From Nereocystis luetkeana (Eukaryota > Sar > Phaeophyceae > Laminariales > Laminariaceae), in assembly GCA_031213475.1 (NCBI GenBank), contig JARUPZ010000024.1, positions 7,567,324 to 7,631,323 on the forward strand: a DNA stretch of 64,000 nucleotides. Direction: 5' to 3'. Positions 34,037 through 46,166 of this stretch are shown here, piece after piece. Both the position numbers and the translations under genes were made by a program. Position 1 is the first letter of the stretch; every line of letters begins with the position of its first letter. The notes beneath the pieces are model-generated. The model did not search any database, was not told the DNA's origin, and saw nothing but the letters and a program-made list of their open reading frames with translations.

Positions 34037-37000
34037 ATGACGATGATGATAATATCGACGATGAAGGCGTTCGCCTTTGCTGCTCTCTGCTCGACGGTCA
34101 TGCTCGCCGCCCTGAGCGGTGCCCTCGGCGCCAAGGCCCACAAGAGCGACAACGACAACAGCAGCACCCGATTTGACGACGTTCCTGGCATCGAGGCATG
34201 CTGCTACGAGCTCACCTCCACCTCCTCCTCCATCCCGTCCTACAAGGATGGGGGTGCTGCTGCTGCCGGCACAATGACCCTCCTGCACAGCATTTCTTTC
34301 GAGGAGCCCACGGTGAGCGTGCTGTTTCAAGTTTCACATCTGATACCTTGTTTCACATCCCATGAACCATGCAGCATTCCACACGCAAAATCACGATCGG
34401 CCCCAGTTTTCTGTCTTGTAGCCCCGGCCCGAGCACTGATTCTCCAAATAGTTAAAAGCAGCCTTCCCAGCGAACTCGGACGCTCAGCGCTCGTGCTTCC
34501 TGGTGCCTATTGTGTATACACCCACACCCATGCTATGGCCAGCCACTCCACTCCCCAAGCTATATCCGTATGGTGCTTGCTCCTGCTGTATAGAGGTGGC
34601 CCTGCTCTGCTCGAAGAGTGGACTCCTGGGCTGCTGCTTTGACGCTGTGCCCGTGCCGTTGCCTCGCCTAGGTTTGACCCGTCAAGGATATCGCTATTAA
34701 CAGGAACATTACACGTAGCTGTTTTAGTGCGGGTACTGTAGTTCCTTGACTTCTGTCCGTCAAAGGTTGTTCAGTTGACGGTCGACGCTTGACGCGTCTA
34801 GGTCTATTGAGACTCAAACGTCCATAGCTTTCAGACTGTGTACCAGATTTCCTGGACGGATGTGACGGCTAGCCGTCAACGGCCGAGATTGCCGTCAGCT
34901 ATTAATAGTGAGAGACACATCATCAGAAAAGCAGAGAGCTATCAAATATGCGTGGCGGGGAGCCCCAAGCTCGCACCATCGATGCTGCGTCATGGTGTTG
35001 GGCTGTACCTCCAGCACAGCTTCTCTTAATAGAACCAGGTTCGGAATACGATTTCTTTTGTTTTGTATCCTCCGGCGGATTGGTGAAAATACCTTACGTA
35101 CGTATAACAGTCGCGTGTGGATATGCACGTCGAAACGGGTGCGGTGTACCTGATATGAACTGGTACGCAGTATCTTCCAGGCAGAAGGCACTCCATGTTT
35201 GTACCGCGCTTGTTTCCGGGAGTACGGTAAGCTCGGCCAGACCGGGGGTGCGTGCGTGTCCTTGTGTGTGAGGTGTTACTTTTGTATATGAGTAGTTGCC
35301 CCTTGTGTGTTTCTTTCTGCAGTCAACGGGTACCGCTGTGCACGGCTGACTGCCCTCGGTCACTGTCCGCCCTTTGCAATGAAATATGTCCACCTACCGA
35401 CATCGGACGGATTACAGCTACCCCTCGCTTGGTAGGCCCTTGTCTTGCCTCTAAGACGTGGCAACTTCTCGTGCGCAGGGAATTACCTGGTATATGCTAC
35501 CAGGTATACTGCAGTAACTACAGCCACTTTCGTGTTGCTGCTGTACCACCGCTGTACTGTAGCGCAATCCCCGTTAGGTATGTAGGTATTATATGTTGTA
35601 TCTGGTGCCATACCAGGTACGCAGAATACCACGAAATAAAATATAATATTGTATACTCGTAGGCGTATGCGATGAAACCTGTGCCGTCGCCCGCAACACC
35701 TTCTCTGATAGCGCATTGTTGGTTGGGTTGTGATCAACTACCCTGTCCTCCTGCTGTGCCTCCCCTCGTGCGCCCTGTAGTTTCTCCACATTGAAGAGGA
35801 GCTGCTGCTGCTATCTGAGAACACCATCGACACGACCAACCTTCATTTTGTCGTGCACGAGGGAGGAACTCTCACGCTCCGTGCACCGGCCGCCAGGATC
35901 AACCGGGACGAGGTGAAAGCGACACACCAAAGTGCTGTAACCGACGCGCAAGTAACTGTATTATAGCACCAACACTACTGTAGAGTTGGATATCGGATAT
36001 CGGAAATCGAGTACGACACGATGCCGATAACTCAACCACACCACAGTAGTCGATACGATTCGGATGTTCGATACATCGAAGCTTTCGCTCGGTACCACCT
36101 GCATAACAAACACAGGAATGCTAGGGGATAGCGGGCAAAACACGTTCAATGTGATACCTCGGAAATTCGAGAAATCGATACATCGATCCTTTAGATACGA
36201 TGTCCAACACTAATGCAGTAGTTATAAATATATCATACGACCATGGTAACACTACAGGGGGGTAGCCGCGTTTCAAGACTAACCGAGTTAAGACGACTCA
36301 CGTGTGTTGCTACTGCACATATACTAGATACCCTCACTTCAACACATACCTGAAAGCATTTTGTTGGCGCAGCGCATGAACGAATAATTGTACACCAGGG
36401 TATATGACCGATGCACACCGAAAACCAGCACACACTTTAACACATCCTACGCATAGGGTAGCCAAGGAACCACTCACGTGGTGAGAGGACCCGAGCTACT
36501 GAGAAATTAAAGGCTTCTAGCCGCCTTCCTCCTCTGCCCTGCTCTGGCCTACCGGGTATAATGCAAGCATCTATTTATGTGGAAGCGGCTGCCAAATAGG
36601 AAAAATGTCCTAGCGAAAACATGGTGTTTGATATAGGAAACGAGAAGGAAGAAAAATGCGGACAACACTTCCTATCGGAGGAAACGATATTCTAACTGTT
36701 ACTGTACCCTCCACACACCCTCCATGTCACCCTGTTTTCCCCCACCGGCAGTATTCCACCGCGCCTCTGTTCGATGTATCGGGCAAGGTCACGTTCGAGC
36801 CCGCCGGTTCCGTTCCGGTTGTCCTACTGGATGGCAGTCTTGTGAGTTCCGTGTCGACGTGCTTGTCATCGTCTGAGCTTGAAAATGGTGTCAATGTTCC
36901 CCCCTCCAGGGTTGCTGCATTAGAACCCACTCAGGCCCTTAAGGAATCCAAAGGGACAAACAAATTGAAATCATGTGGCGATACCGCATCGGCTACACGC

Positions 37001-40000
37001 GAAGTAAGCTTGCGCTATTGGCGTACATAGTAGGGTGCTAATCTCCGAACCAATGCGGTGTTTAGGAGTGAACGATACGCGCATAGCATGTATAGTGATC
37101 CCGTCCAACACGGGTGGTGACCTACCACACCTTAAACACCCCATGGGACGAAATTCACAGCCGGTTTTCTCCAAAACCATTCCTTCAGGGGGGCACGCCC
37201 GACAAAATCGGTGGCTCAAGAAAACTATTTCGCGAAGATGTTTCCATAGATTCGTCTTCGCTTGCGATTTACACTCTCGAGAAGATCAGTGTTTTGATTT
37301 GTCCCAGGGGGGGGGGGGGAGGGGGGTGTTATCTTGTAATCTTATCACACGTTGGGTACGAGTAATCTTATCACACGTATGGTGCGGGTAGTCTTGTCGC
37401 ACGTGTGGTACGGGTACTCTTATCACAGGTGAGGTGTCGTCCGGGCAATCATATCACACGTGCTTTACGGGTAAATTTATCACACGTGTGGTGCGGGTAA
37501 TCTTATCACACGTGTGCACGGATAATAATCACACCTGTGGTGCGGGAAATTTTATCCCATGTGTGGTGCGGGTAATCTTATCCTACGCGTGGTACGGGTA
37601 ACCTTATCACACGTCTAGTGCGGGTAAGGTTATCCCACGTGTGATACGGGTAATTTTATCATACACTTGGTACGGGTAACCTTATCGCATGTGTGGTACA
37701 GGTACTACTATCGCACGTATGATACCGGTAATCTTGGTACACTTGTGGCACGGGTAGTCTTGCCGCACGTGTGGTGCGGATAAATCGTATCCCATGTGTG
37801 GTACGGGTAACCTTGCCGCACGTGTGGTGCGGATTAATCGTATCCCATTACGGGTAATCTTGCCGCACGTGTGGTGCGGATAATCGTATCCCATGCGTGG
37901 TGCGGGTGATAATGCCGCACGTGCGGTGCGGATAAGCTTATCGTACGTGTGGTACCAGAAATGTTATCACATGTGTCGTAAGGGTGATATTATTACACAT
38001 GTAGTACGGATTATACTATGAATATCACAGATGTCGAACAGGTAATCTCGTCCCACGTGCGGTACGAGCTATCCTATCAAACCCGTGGTGCGGGTTGTCT
38101 TCTCACATCTTATCACAACTGTGGTCCGGGTAATCTCATCACACGTATGGTGCGGGTATATATACACTCTACTCTACTGTATGCTCTTCTTGCTGCACGT
38201 TTTTTCCTGCTGTGGACGCTTGGTGATATCGCACTACAGTACTGTAAGGTGTTCGCTTTTTTTGTCAAGGGGGTAGTAGATAGATGTGTGCTAGGTATAG
38301 AAAGATTGCCAGCCATTAATAACAATGCCCCATGCTAAGATAGGGAAGGGAGGCCAGCTACGTGCCTGGTTCGCCATGCTATGCTGAATTGAAGGAGATG
38401 CTTGAGTTCTATATTCATTATCAGGATAGTGCAACCTGTCTCCTAAGCCCAAGCCCGGCCCTCTCGTTTTGGCTGGCTGCATACATGAGGAACTTATCAA
38501 CGAAACACATGCTACTTATTTTGTTTTCTAGTTTTGTTTTCGATCATCACTTTTACTTTTGCAGCCTAACTCGTAGGAGGTTTTACCCTAAGCGATCTTC
38601 TGGACAAGCCGTGATCACAGGTGTCGTCCCTTCTCCCCCCCGGTACGTGCCTTTTATATTTGTCGCGCATAGGGTTCAGCATTCCCACTGCTCGTCGACT
38701 TTCATCGAATGTAGCTAGCTCACGCTCTCGCGCTTTCCGCTAATCAATTTTGTTTGCAAGAAAACATCCCTAGCATGCACTCGGTGAGTTAAACCCGCGA
38801 AATAGATCTTGCTAGGCACGCGGACTATCTACCAAGCCACAGGGGACGCCGGATTACAAGTAGATATCTCCCCCGTCGAATTACGTGTAGAAGACCTCCA
38901 AGGACCGGTAGTGTGGGAGATGAATATTTCCAGAAGTTCCCGAAGTTCGAGATTATAGATTAGCCCAAAACAGAAGGTTTCCTGATTATTCTTGTACTAA
39001 ATATGCCATTTTTTTATCGCTCCTGGCATCTGCTCCCTTCGTAATCATCTACAGATCATGACAGAATGCCTCCGTATCTTGATGTATCTCGATAAAAACA
39101 ATACAAACTGAAATTTTCGGGAAGAAACAAACTCTCCGATCGTAACGGTCGCAACACACTTTTTCCCCTGCGTAGCATTGTTCTAATCCCGTATGATATA
39201 CTCGATTGCTTGACCCCGTGCAGGTGGATGAAGGAATAGTTGTGCGGGTGACGGATGATACCGCCTCATTCATGTCCGATGGAGAGGACATCGTCCGTTA
39301 CTACGCCAATGGGGTAACGGTATCCAGGATGGAAGACAGGGGAGAGCTGGTGAGTGTGCGTGCGCGCTGGAGGTTTGAGTAGTAAAGAAGCAAGCAGTTA
39401 ACAACAGGAGCCTAGGCATTGCGTATGGCCATCCGACCCCAGCATTCGGCCCTGCAAGGATTTAAGCTGAGAAAGTATTTCGGTAAACCTTCAATGCTTC
39501 ACTCCTCCACCCTCGTTTCTCACAATAATAGGATTTGTTAGGTTTGGTGTCCATGCCACTCGTCATACACCCTTTTGCCGAGCCTTCAAAAACATCTCGC
39601 TGGGCGATCCAACTTATCTGTGGCTGAGGTAGGAATCGAAATGGGCTGTATGCACTTTCGGGTTTCCTGACAGCTCGGAGAGTTGCGTAACCGCAGTAGC
39701 CTCTCTCGCATCTTTTATTTTGGAACGTCCATCGAAACATGAAACTAGAACGCTTTGTACTAAGATTCACTCCTTGGAGGCAATAGACGAACAACACACG
39801 TATACCATCAATCGGGGCACTCAAACCGATGTCGATACTGCCCTTTCCCTGCGACTTCCCCTCCGCTCACCCATAAACCCTTGCCGTACATGTCTAACGT
39901 GGTCATTGCCCAATCGTACAGGACGGTTCACACCACGACGAAGTTAAGCTAAGCCCTCAGCTCAAGGCTTCGCTGGATGCAGTCCACGCCAAACTTAACG

Positions 40001-42411
40001 GCGAATCTGGCGTAGCGTCCACGACTCACCGACCCACTTCCTTCTCCTCGTCGCCTTCCTCCACTGCATCCCCTTCACTTACCTCTGAAGTCGGAGACAA
40101 CAGTGCCGAGAACGACGATTGTATCGAGACTCCCTACTTCCAGTCCCTGGGTGAACCCGGCTCTTGCCCCGCTCCGGCATTTAGACCTGCAATCCCCAAC
40201 CCGGCCAGACCCTCCTCCTCCTCCTCCTCCTCCTCCTCTGCATCCTCTACATCCTCTGCATCCGAAGTCGAAGACAGTGATGGAGAGAGTGGCGTTTGTT
40301 GTTCAACCCTGTTTTACCAGGCTGCGGATGGGCCCGGATCTTGCCCCTCTCGGGAATCTTCCTGTGCCGAGACCGCTACGACTATCTCAGCCAGAGACGG
40401 TGAAACAGAAACCCAAGCTACCACCGGCGTCTCTGAAAACAACGATGACAACAAAACCAACGCCACGGCTGATAACGGAGGCAGCAACAACGATGATGCC
40501 ATAACGGAGCGTAAACACCACGACCGAGACGATGACAGAAGCGAGAACATGGTGGGCAAGCGTGATGAACCAGCATCATCGACGACGACGCCCCCACCCC
40601 TCGACGTTATCGCGGCCGGCGATATCCCCGATGATTCTACTCCTACGCCAGCCGACCGCGACGCTGATGGAAGCGAAAACAGCACGACCGACACAGACCA
40701 AACGTCGCCCTTGGTGATATCCCCCCGACCGACCACCAACGATGCTACCGACGAATCCGTGGATGCTATCCAGGATGACATGGGTACGGTACCCCCCCGT
40801 CCTACGGATACCGATGCTACCGACGGATCAGCGACTGCCAACCAGAATGGTATTGGTAAGGCGCCCCGGAAGCCGGCCGCCAGTGATGCCACCGACGGAT
40901 CGAAGGCTGCCGGCCAAGATGATAACGCCACGAACGACGGGACGAGGTCAAGTCAACGAGGCAAGAGCCACTCGGCGTCATCAAAGGCCAAGCTCGTGCT
41001 GAAAGTGGGCGAGAAGCTGCTCGGACCCTTGATATCCTCGAACGGCAAGTCGGCCGTGTGGCCCAGCAAACACGGGTCCATCTTCTTCGCCAAGAAGCCT
41101 AGGAGTGATGGCATGTCTTCAGATGCATCGAGAAAGGACAAGCAGCAGCCCGAGCTAGCCCGCCCGTCGGTGATGGTGGCCGCTGATGCTGGTCGGCTTC
41201 AGCGCGTGCTCCAAGCGAGGGCAGAGGTGAAGAAAGACCAGCGGGATGGGACCCTACCGACCGAAGAACGAGCGAAGGGGGGGAGGAGTGCTTGGGGATG
41301 GGTTCCCTCGTTTCGCACTCGGCACCAGAAGCTTGTCGAGACGGCGAGGCGGCACCTGGGAGAAGTTGAGATGACACTCGACGAGAGGGGATGCGTGGTG
41401 AGTCGCGTGTTGGAGGGCTGGTTGGTTGTGTTGAGCTAGCGGCGACGTTGACTTGTTAGGATCATGTATCGTCCGTTCATTACCACCAAGTGGTGATCAT
41501 GGTACCTCTTAGATATGAGGATGTAATCGTTGGGTTGGCATCTACTGCAGGATAGGCGTCTGCCACGGATCAGGGCAGCACCCAAGGTGTTCGAGTGTGC
41601 TCGCGTGAAGAGCTGTTTCCCACATCACGCAACAAACAATCGGGTCTGTGAAACCTTGTACGCTAAAGCTCGATATCAAATTTCATTACTTTGAAAAGAT
41701 GTATGTGGAGTTGAAGAATTGAGCTTAAACGGTTGGGTCCAAAGGTTCAACGTGTGAGAGTCGCAAAGCGTCAAACGTCGAGCTCCCCACTACCGTAGCC
41801 CGGCTATACTATAATCAAGTAAAACCCGTGCCTCAGCACGCCTCCATTGTATAACATTTACTGTGCAAACCGTTGGTCAGATAAGATAGTTCTAGGGTCG
41901 CCCTCTAGCGTACCGGTAGGATAATCGCAATGGAACAGGGTCGTCAGCTGAAAGAGGGGATTACCCACAGGAGATCGAAAATTATCAAGGGCGAACTTGT
42001 GACAAGCGTCTGCGCCGGTTAAGAGCCTTTTCGCGCTTTTGTCGGCCTTGCGATTGATCTAGAATATATAGAGGCGGCCAACAATGCTGCATTGTGGTAG
42101 GTATGATCATATGAAGATGTAACACGCAGCCCTCTGTCGCGTAAAGGGTGCCTCCCTCATCGTACCTCCCGCCCACTCTGCCTGCCTCAATTTCCGCCCT
42201 ACGGCACCCGGCATCTACACAGGAGGTGACTGTCGACGGCACCTGTGTGCTGTCAAGATCAGGCCGTTTTAAGCGGGAGTGGATGAACCGCTTCCCCTGG
42301 CGGAGGAGCAAGGACAACAACTACCAGCTGCGCGTCGAGGGTGACCGAATGGAAGTCCGCTTGGGGGAAAAAACGGTCTGGGGGGTTACGGCTAATGACA
42401 TCATGGGATAG
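34037..42411 (+). CDS. Gene 3: secreted protein of unknown function, eight exons, about 841 residues
   Basis: Paralogue of the gene at 4,914. Inferred exons: 34037-34312, 35171-35226, 35323-35503, 35781-35912, 36752-36841, 39224-39349, 39922-41397, 42223-42411. Everything is open and in phase. Exon 3 probably ends at CAG before GTATAC (35,504): a 7-bp insertion moved the old donor out of frame, and this new donor restores phase 0. Exon 5 begins TAT (Tyr) where the other genes have Ser. Exon 6 has EDRGEL where the others have EDGGEL. The Ser-rich run in exon 7 (about 40,209-40,262) is of a different length again. The large exon reads openly from its TACAG acceptor although its first internal ATG lies at 40,549. 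Exons 2 and 3 are least certain. Confidence 0.71.
37327..38158 (+). repeat. Palindromic ~26-bp minisatellite in intron 5 of gene 3
   Basis: It belongs to the same family as 8,225-9,150 and shares its variant order with unit 2 over much of its length. It is preceded by a run of 13 G at 37,307-37,319. Confidence 0.9.
38516..38854 (-). repeat. tRNA-derived SINE (family B), unit 3
   Basis: It is the same insertion, at the same site, as 23,850-24,190, in intron 5 of gene 3. It has small changes, for example in the A-rich end and a two-base deletion near the box B region. Confidence 0.7.
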
Positions 42412-43792
42412 ATGCATACGTTGTAGGTGCTTCCTCAGTTTCGGTTTTTCTGTAGGGTATCAGTTTAACATTCCACCTGTTCAACTTGTAGAGATGACCT
42501 AAGCCTATTACTACACTGTGTGCTACTGTAAGTATTGTTTTACTGAACTGTTACGGGGGACTAACGTTGTGATCTGAACCCACGATAGACCCAAACACCA
42601 CGCACCCCCGTATGCCACACGCCAAATTGGTTCTGATTATTTTGACATGATCGGTTGCCCGGTAATACGTGTTTCTGTCTAGGATTCCCCCCGACCTTCA
42701 CACGCCATTTTTGGTTTTGATTAGTATCACACGATGTGTTGCCCGGAAATACGTGACTCGGTCTAGGCGTACCCTTCCATGTGTATTGTACGACCTGGGC
42801 GTGCAAAGGAAGGAGGGCAATGGCAGAAAAAGAGGTGTATGGTGTATGGTGTATGGTACAGAAGACCCGATGGGAACGGTAGGCCTTTAGGTTTGCTGTA
42901 GTTACGTGTGAAATTGCGTTGCTACTCTACCCATGCTGGTGGGGGGTCCTGCGCTTCCCCACGAGCATCGTCGCTGGCGCTTTTGTTTGGGAGGGCACCG
43001 CTGCCCTTGGGATGCCATATAGACTCACGTGGTAACAGGTTCAAATGTTTTTGAAACGTTCGAAGGACTGGAGTCCACAGTACGGGTACAAAGCTAGTCT
43101 ACACGAGGTCTATCAGGAGGTCAATCAACACCGCTTCTCCAAAACATATCGCTGTGGTGCAAGCTCAAGCTCCGAGCCGTTGTACCTACCACGCACCACG
43201 TGGTTTATGCTGTCCCTGATTTTAGTTGTGTACAAGACACGTACTAGTTATAAAAGAAGAGGGCTCGAACTAAGGACAGCACAGGTGGCCGGGAAACACC
43301 CTTGCGACATCTTAGCAGGAGGTGGGGAAAGTGGCCGGGACCCCCCCCCCTTGCATAGTGTGAACGTAACCAAACATCATGGAGACTTTGAACACTGTGG
43401 CCAAACCCCCCACAAGATGCCGACAACCTCTCAACTCCGTACGTGTACTTGTGAGATACGTTGTAATAACTTCTTCACAAAACGTACACCCACATCATGC
43501 AAGGAGCGGGGTCCCGGCAACAGAAGGCAGGCGTCTTAAGTACACCTCGGAAAAAATCAAAGTCCCGCAAGACTGCGTGCTGTCTACGTTCTATGGATGC
43601 TGGCTTCTTTTAATACGGTGTGATATCATCCTCGGCATTAGCCCTGTTAGCACCATCACCATTATCAGAATCGTCATCATCGTGTATGTGTGCCGCCCAT
43701 GCCCGGGAGTGGGAGGAGCAAGTATCTACGGCATGCCTATAAGCGTACCTCTCCTTTCGTCGCAGCTAACGGAAACACGGACAGGCGCGACT
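42412..43792. other. 3' flank of gene 3, no gene seen
   Basis: It is related to 13,039-14,366 but contains an extra, diverged ~85-bp tandem copy near 42,600-42,690. Beyond about 42,830 it is far more diverged than the matching parts of units 1 and 2. No gene is supported. Confidence 0.4.
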
Positions 43793-44669
43793 TTAAGGGG
43801 ACGCTGGCACGCTCAGGAATGCGTCGTGAAGTACCCGCGCGTAGGCGTTCCGGCAACGCACGCATACGACAAGGAATTAGGGAGAAGGATTTGCAACCAA
43901 GATCCGTATTTCGTGGTTGTAGAATGGTTGACGCACATATACGAGAGTCTTGAGCTGTTTAGCCCATTTGTGAACGTGTTCGGGCGCAATAACTTACTAG
44001 CCTTTCAAGGGGACGTAGTTTTGCGCCCAGCAGCATCTTCGACGACGACTCTGTAAGATATACTTCATCCGCCTGGAGATCAGCAATCTTCCAGCGAAGG
44101 CCATTTCTTCATCGTTGATGTAGCCATTGTGCCCTGCTCCCTTGCGTGAAATGAAATAGTGTAGCGTTTGTGCGAACTTTTCGTGGCGCTCTCTCGAAAC
44201 TCCGAATATACGAAAACACCTCGTGAGTCGTTTGCCGCTGCCTACGGCGGCCGTCTTGCGCACCCGACGCCCTCACAGATCTCATCCTGAGCATTCCTCA
44301 ATTTCGCGGGCTGGAGTTACCTATGAAGAGCTGTAGCCGTCCGCAAGTGAAGTGCAAGCGTGCAGTTGGGGTTTGTATTTTGTCTCATTTTGTGCACCCC
44401 AAATTTTAGGCTAACTTCGACCACTGGAGCACCTCTTAGTCGAGGTCTAGGCCTCTGTTGAAAACCTGCGGGGGATCCATCTCGAGAGAAATCCAAGGTG
44501 CAACCTCTGACAAGCCACCGTCGCTCTCCGGTGAGCATGAATCAGCCGAAGTTCTAAACGCAGCGTTTTAAGATAGCGATGCTTTGTTCTGTTCAGACAA
44601 TACCACTAGAGATTAGAGTCACCGGAAACCCGGGAACCAGGGGACGCTTGGGTGCCAGCGTCCCCTTAA
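43793..44669. mobile_element. TTAA-flanked MITE (piggyBac-like target site)
   Basis: The left end reads TTAAGGGGACGCTGGCAC and the right end GTGCCAGCGTCCCCTTAA, an exact 18-bp inverted repeat that includes a TTAA at each edge. Units 1 and 2 lack the insert: there GGCGCCTATTGAAAGGCC runs straight through. TTAA target duplication is the hallmark of piggyBac elements. No transposase is seen in its ~870 bp, so it would be non-autonomous. Short open frames inside are unrecognised: 43,997-44,263 on the minus strand, and the end of a + strand frame closing at 44,056. Just inside the right end GGGGACGC and GCGTCCCC form a second hairpin. Confidence 0.82.
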
Positions 44670-45045
44670 AGGCCACCCCATGGAAAAAAATGGGAATCTC
44701 TGGCAAGTGTGTAGAGCTCGGCAATGGCTGTGTCAACCAGTAGATATTGGTTTTGACTCCGTCTGTAGTCAGTGCAATGGATTGCAGCAATATTCTGGTC
44801 AGGCGAAACGAGTAGGCAAGGCGGCTTGACCGCCAGCCATGTGACCGCAAAACATCAAACAGTACCCCGGCTGTCTACGGTAGCTCACGCAGTGATTGGC
44901 CTGATTTACAGGGTGGTTGCCAACCGATGTCTAATACACGGGTTCGGTACTCACGCGCATCGCATAACAATGAAAGCTACCGCAAGGCCCGAGAGTAGCT
45001 CGATCAATCGTCCCCCGGCTTGAACGATATATTATCTTTAGGTTG

Positions 45046-45280
45046 TTTTTTTTTGTTTTTGCTCATCCCATTTATGATCTTCGCCCATCTTCTTCTCTCT
45101 CTCCTTCCAACTCGTAACTCAGATCCGGGGTCACATAGCAGGCTCTTCTCCCCCCTTCCCGCTACGGTACGTGCCTCCATTTTTATCGCGAGAAGATTTC
45201 AGCCTTTTCTTCCCTCGTCGACTCGCATCAAATTGTGCCTACCCACGCTGCAAGGCGCTCTCAACAATTGAACCTTCTTT
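45046..45280 (-). repeat. SINE family B fragment without tRNA head
   Basis: The sequence resembles the body of the insertions at 23,850-24,190 and 38,516-38,854, sharing for example CGGTACGTGCC and a run of T at the + strand left end. The tRNA-like head is missing. It lies directly beside the family A SINE at 45,281-45,389 and both are missing from units 1-3. Confidence 0.5.
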
Positions 45281-45389
45281 CTTTTTTTTTTTGCAAATAA
45301 AGTTAAAAGTCCGACCCACCTGGGGCTCGAACCCAGGACTCAAACACAAGTAGAATTCGAGGTTAACCACTTGAACCACCGGGGCGACC
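45281..45389 (-). repeat. tRNA-derived SINE (family A), extra copy in reverse orientation
   Basis: Read on the minus strand it begins GGTCGCCCCGGTGGTTCAAG, has a box A-like TGGTTCAAGTGG and a strong box B GGGTTCGAGCCCC, then a GGACTTTTAACTTTATTTGC tail and a run of A. This is the best preserved member of the family in the window and shows clearly that family A is tRNA-derived. It is absent from units 1-3. Confidence 0.72.
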
Positions 45390-45905
45390 GGTTGGGATCG
45401 GTCGGCAATGATACTGTATAGCATGCCGCTCTCTACGTGCACTAGACAACCAGGGTGCTGTTTTGTTCGTCTGTCTGATTAGTATTTGATCGTCTGTCAC
45501 AGCCGGTGATTGAGTTGGATCATTGTGCGGGGTGGAGAACCTTTACTCCGCACTACTAGAGGAATGGTGATATCACGTGGTGTTTATGGCAAGGCACCCA
45601 CGAGGCAAATATGTATCACAACCGTTGCTGTCTCTGCAAGTGGCCACACCTGAAACTGAATTCCCTCTTTGAAGCTATCATCCATGTGCAAGTCCACCCC
45701 ACAAGAGGCTCTAGGAAGGATGCAGCTCACCTTCTATGTGACTCGCCGAACAACCTCACGGCGCTTTGCCCTTGGTGCGAGCAATATATGTCTGGACGGT
45801 GAAAAGCCGACGTGCCCCGTCTCGGCATTGTAGGAATGCGAGGGTCTCTGTCTATACGACTATGGTCATGCATGATATGTCGAGTACATCCTTCCATCCC
45901 ACCGT

Positions 45906-46166
45906 AGGAGTGCACCAGACGTTCCTGAGCGACTCACATTAGGAGCTCAATATCTAACCCGATACAATACTTGGGAAAAATTCGTTCGTGCCACCCGACC
46001 GGCACTTGTATGCGCTAGTCCAAAACCTAATATACGAGTAAAACTTTCATCCTAGCTGGTAGTTCCTTACTTAAGGAACCCAATTGGTCAGAAACTTTTG
46101 GCCCAAAAAGTGCAACCCCTACCGTGGGGTGACTACTTCCCCCCAGGCTGAAAAGGGAACCCTTCA
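45906..46166. other. Unit 4 spacer of uncertain origin
   Basis: About 260 bp with only patchy similarity to the other units. No gene is seen. It may be a further insertion or strongly diverged unit sequence. Confidence 0.3.

Larger units (their letters stand above)
29111..44702 (+). repeat. Unit 3 of the tandem segmental array
   Basis: This third unit is close to units 1 and 2 through the gene and as far as about 42,700. Beyond about 42,830 its tail is much more diverged and resembles unit 4 in places, and it contains an 877-bp TTAA-flanked insertion. The unit therefore appears to join a recently homogenised body to an older tail. Confidence 0.88.
45022..45905 (+). repeat. Dispersed ~540-bp element, unit 4 copy, interrupted
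   Basis: This is the unit 4 counterpart of the element at 348-885. Near its left end it is split by about 345 bp of inserted repeat DNA (45,046-45,391), made of two SINE-like fragments. Similarity resumes at about 45,392. Confidence 0.55.
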
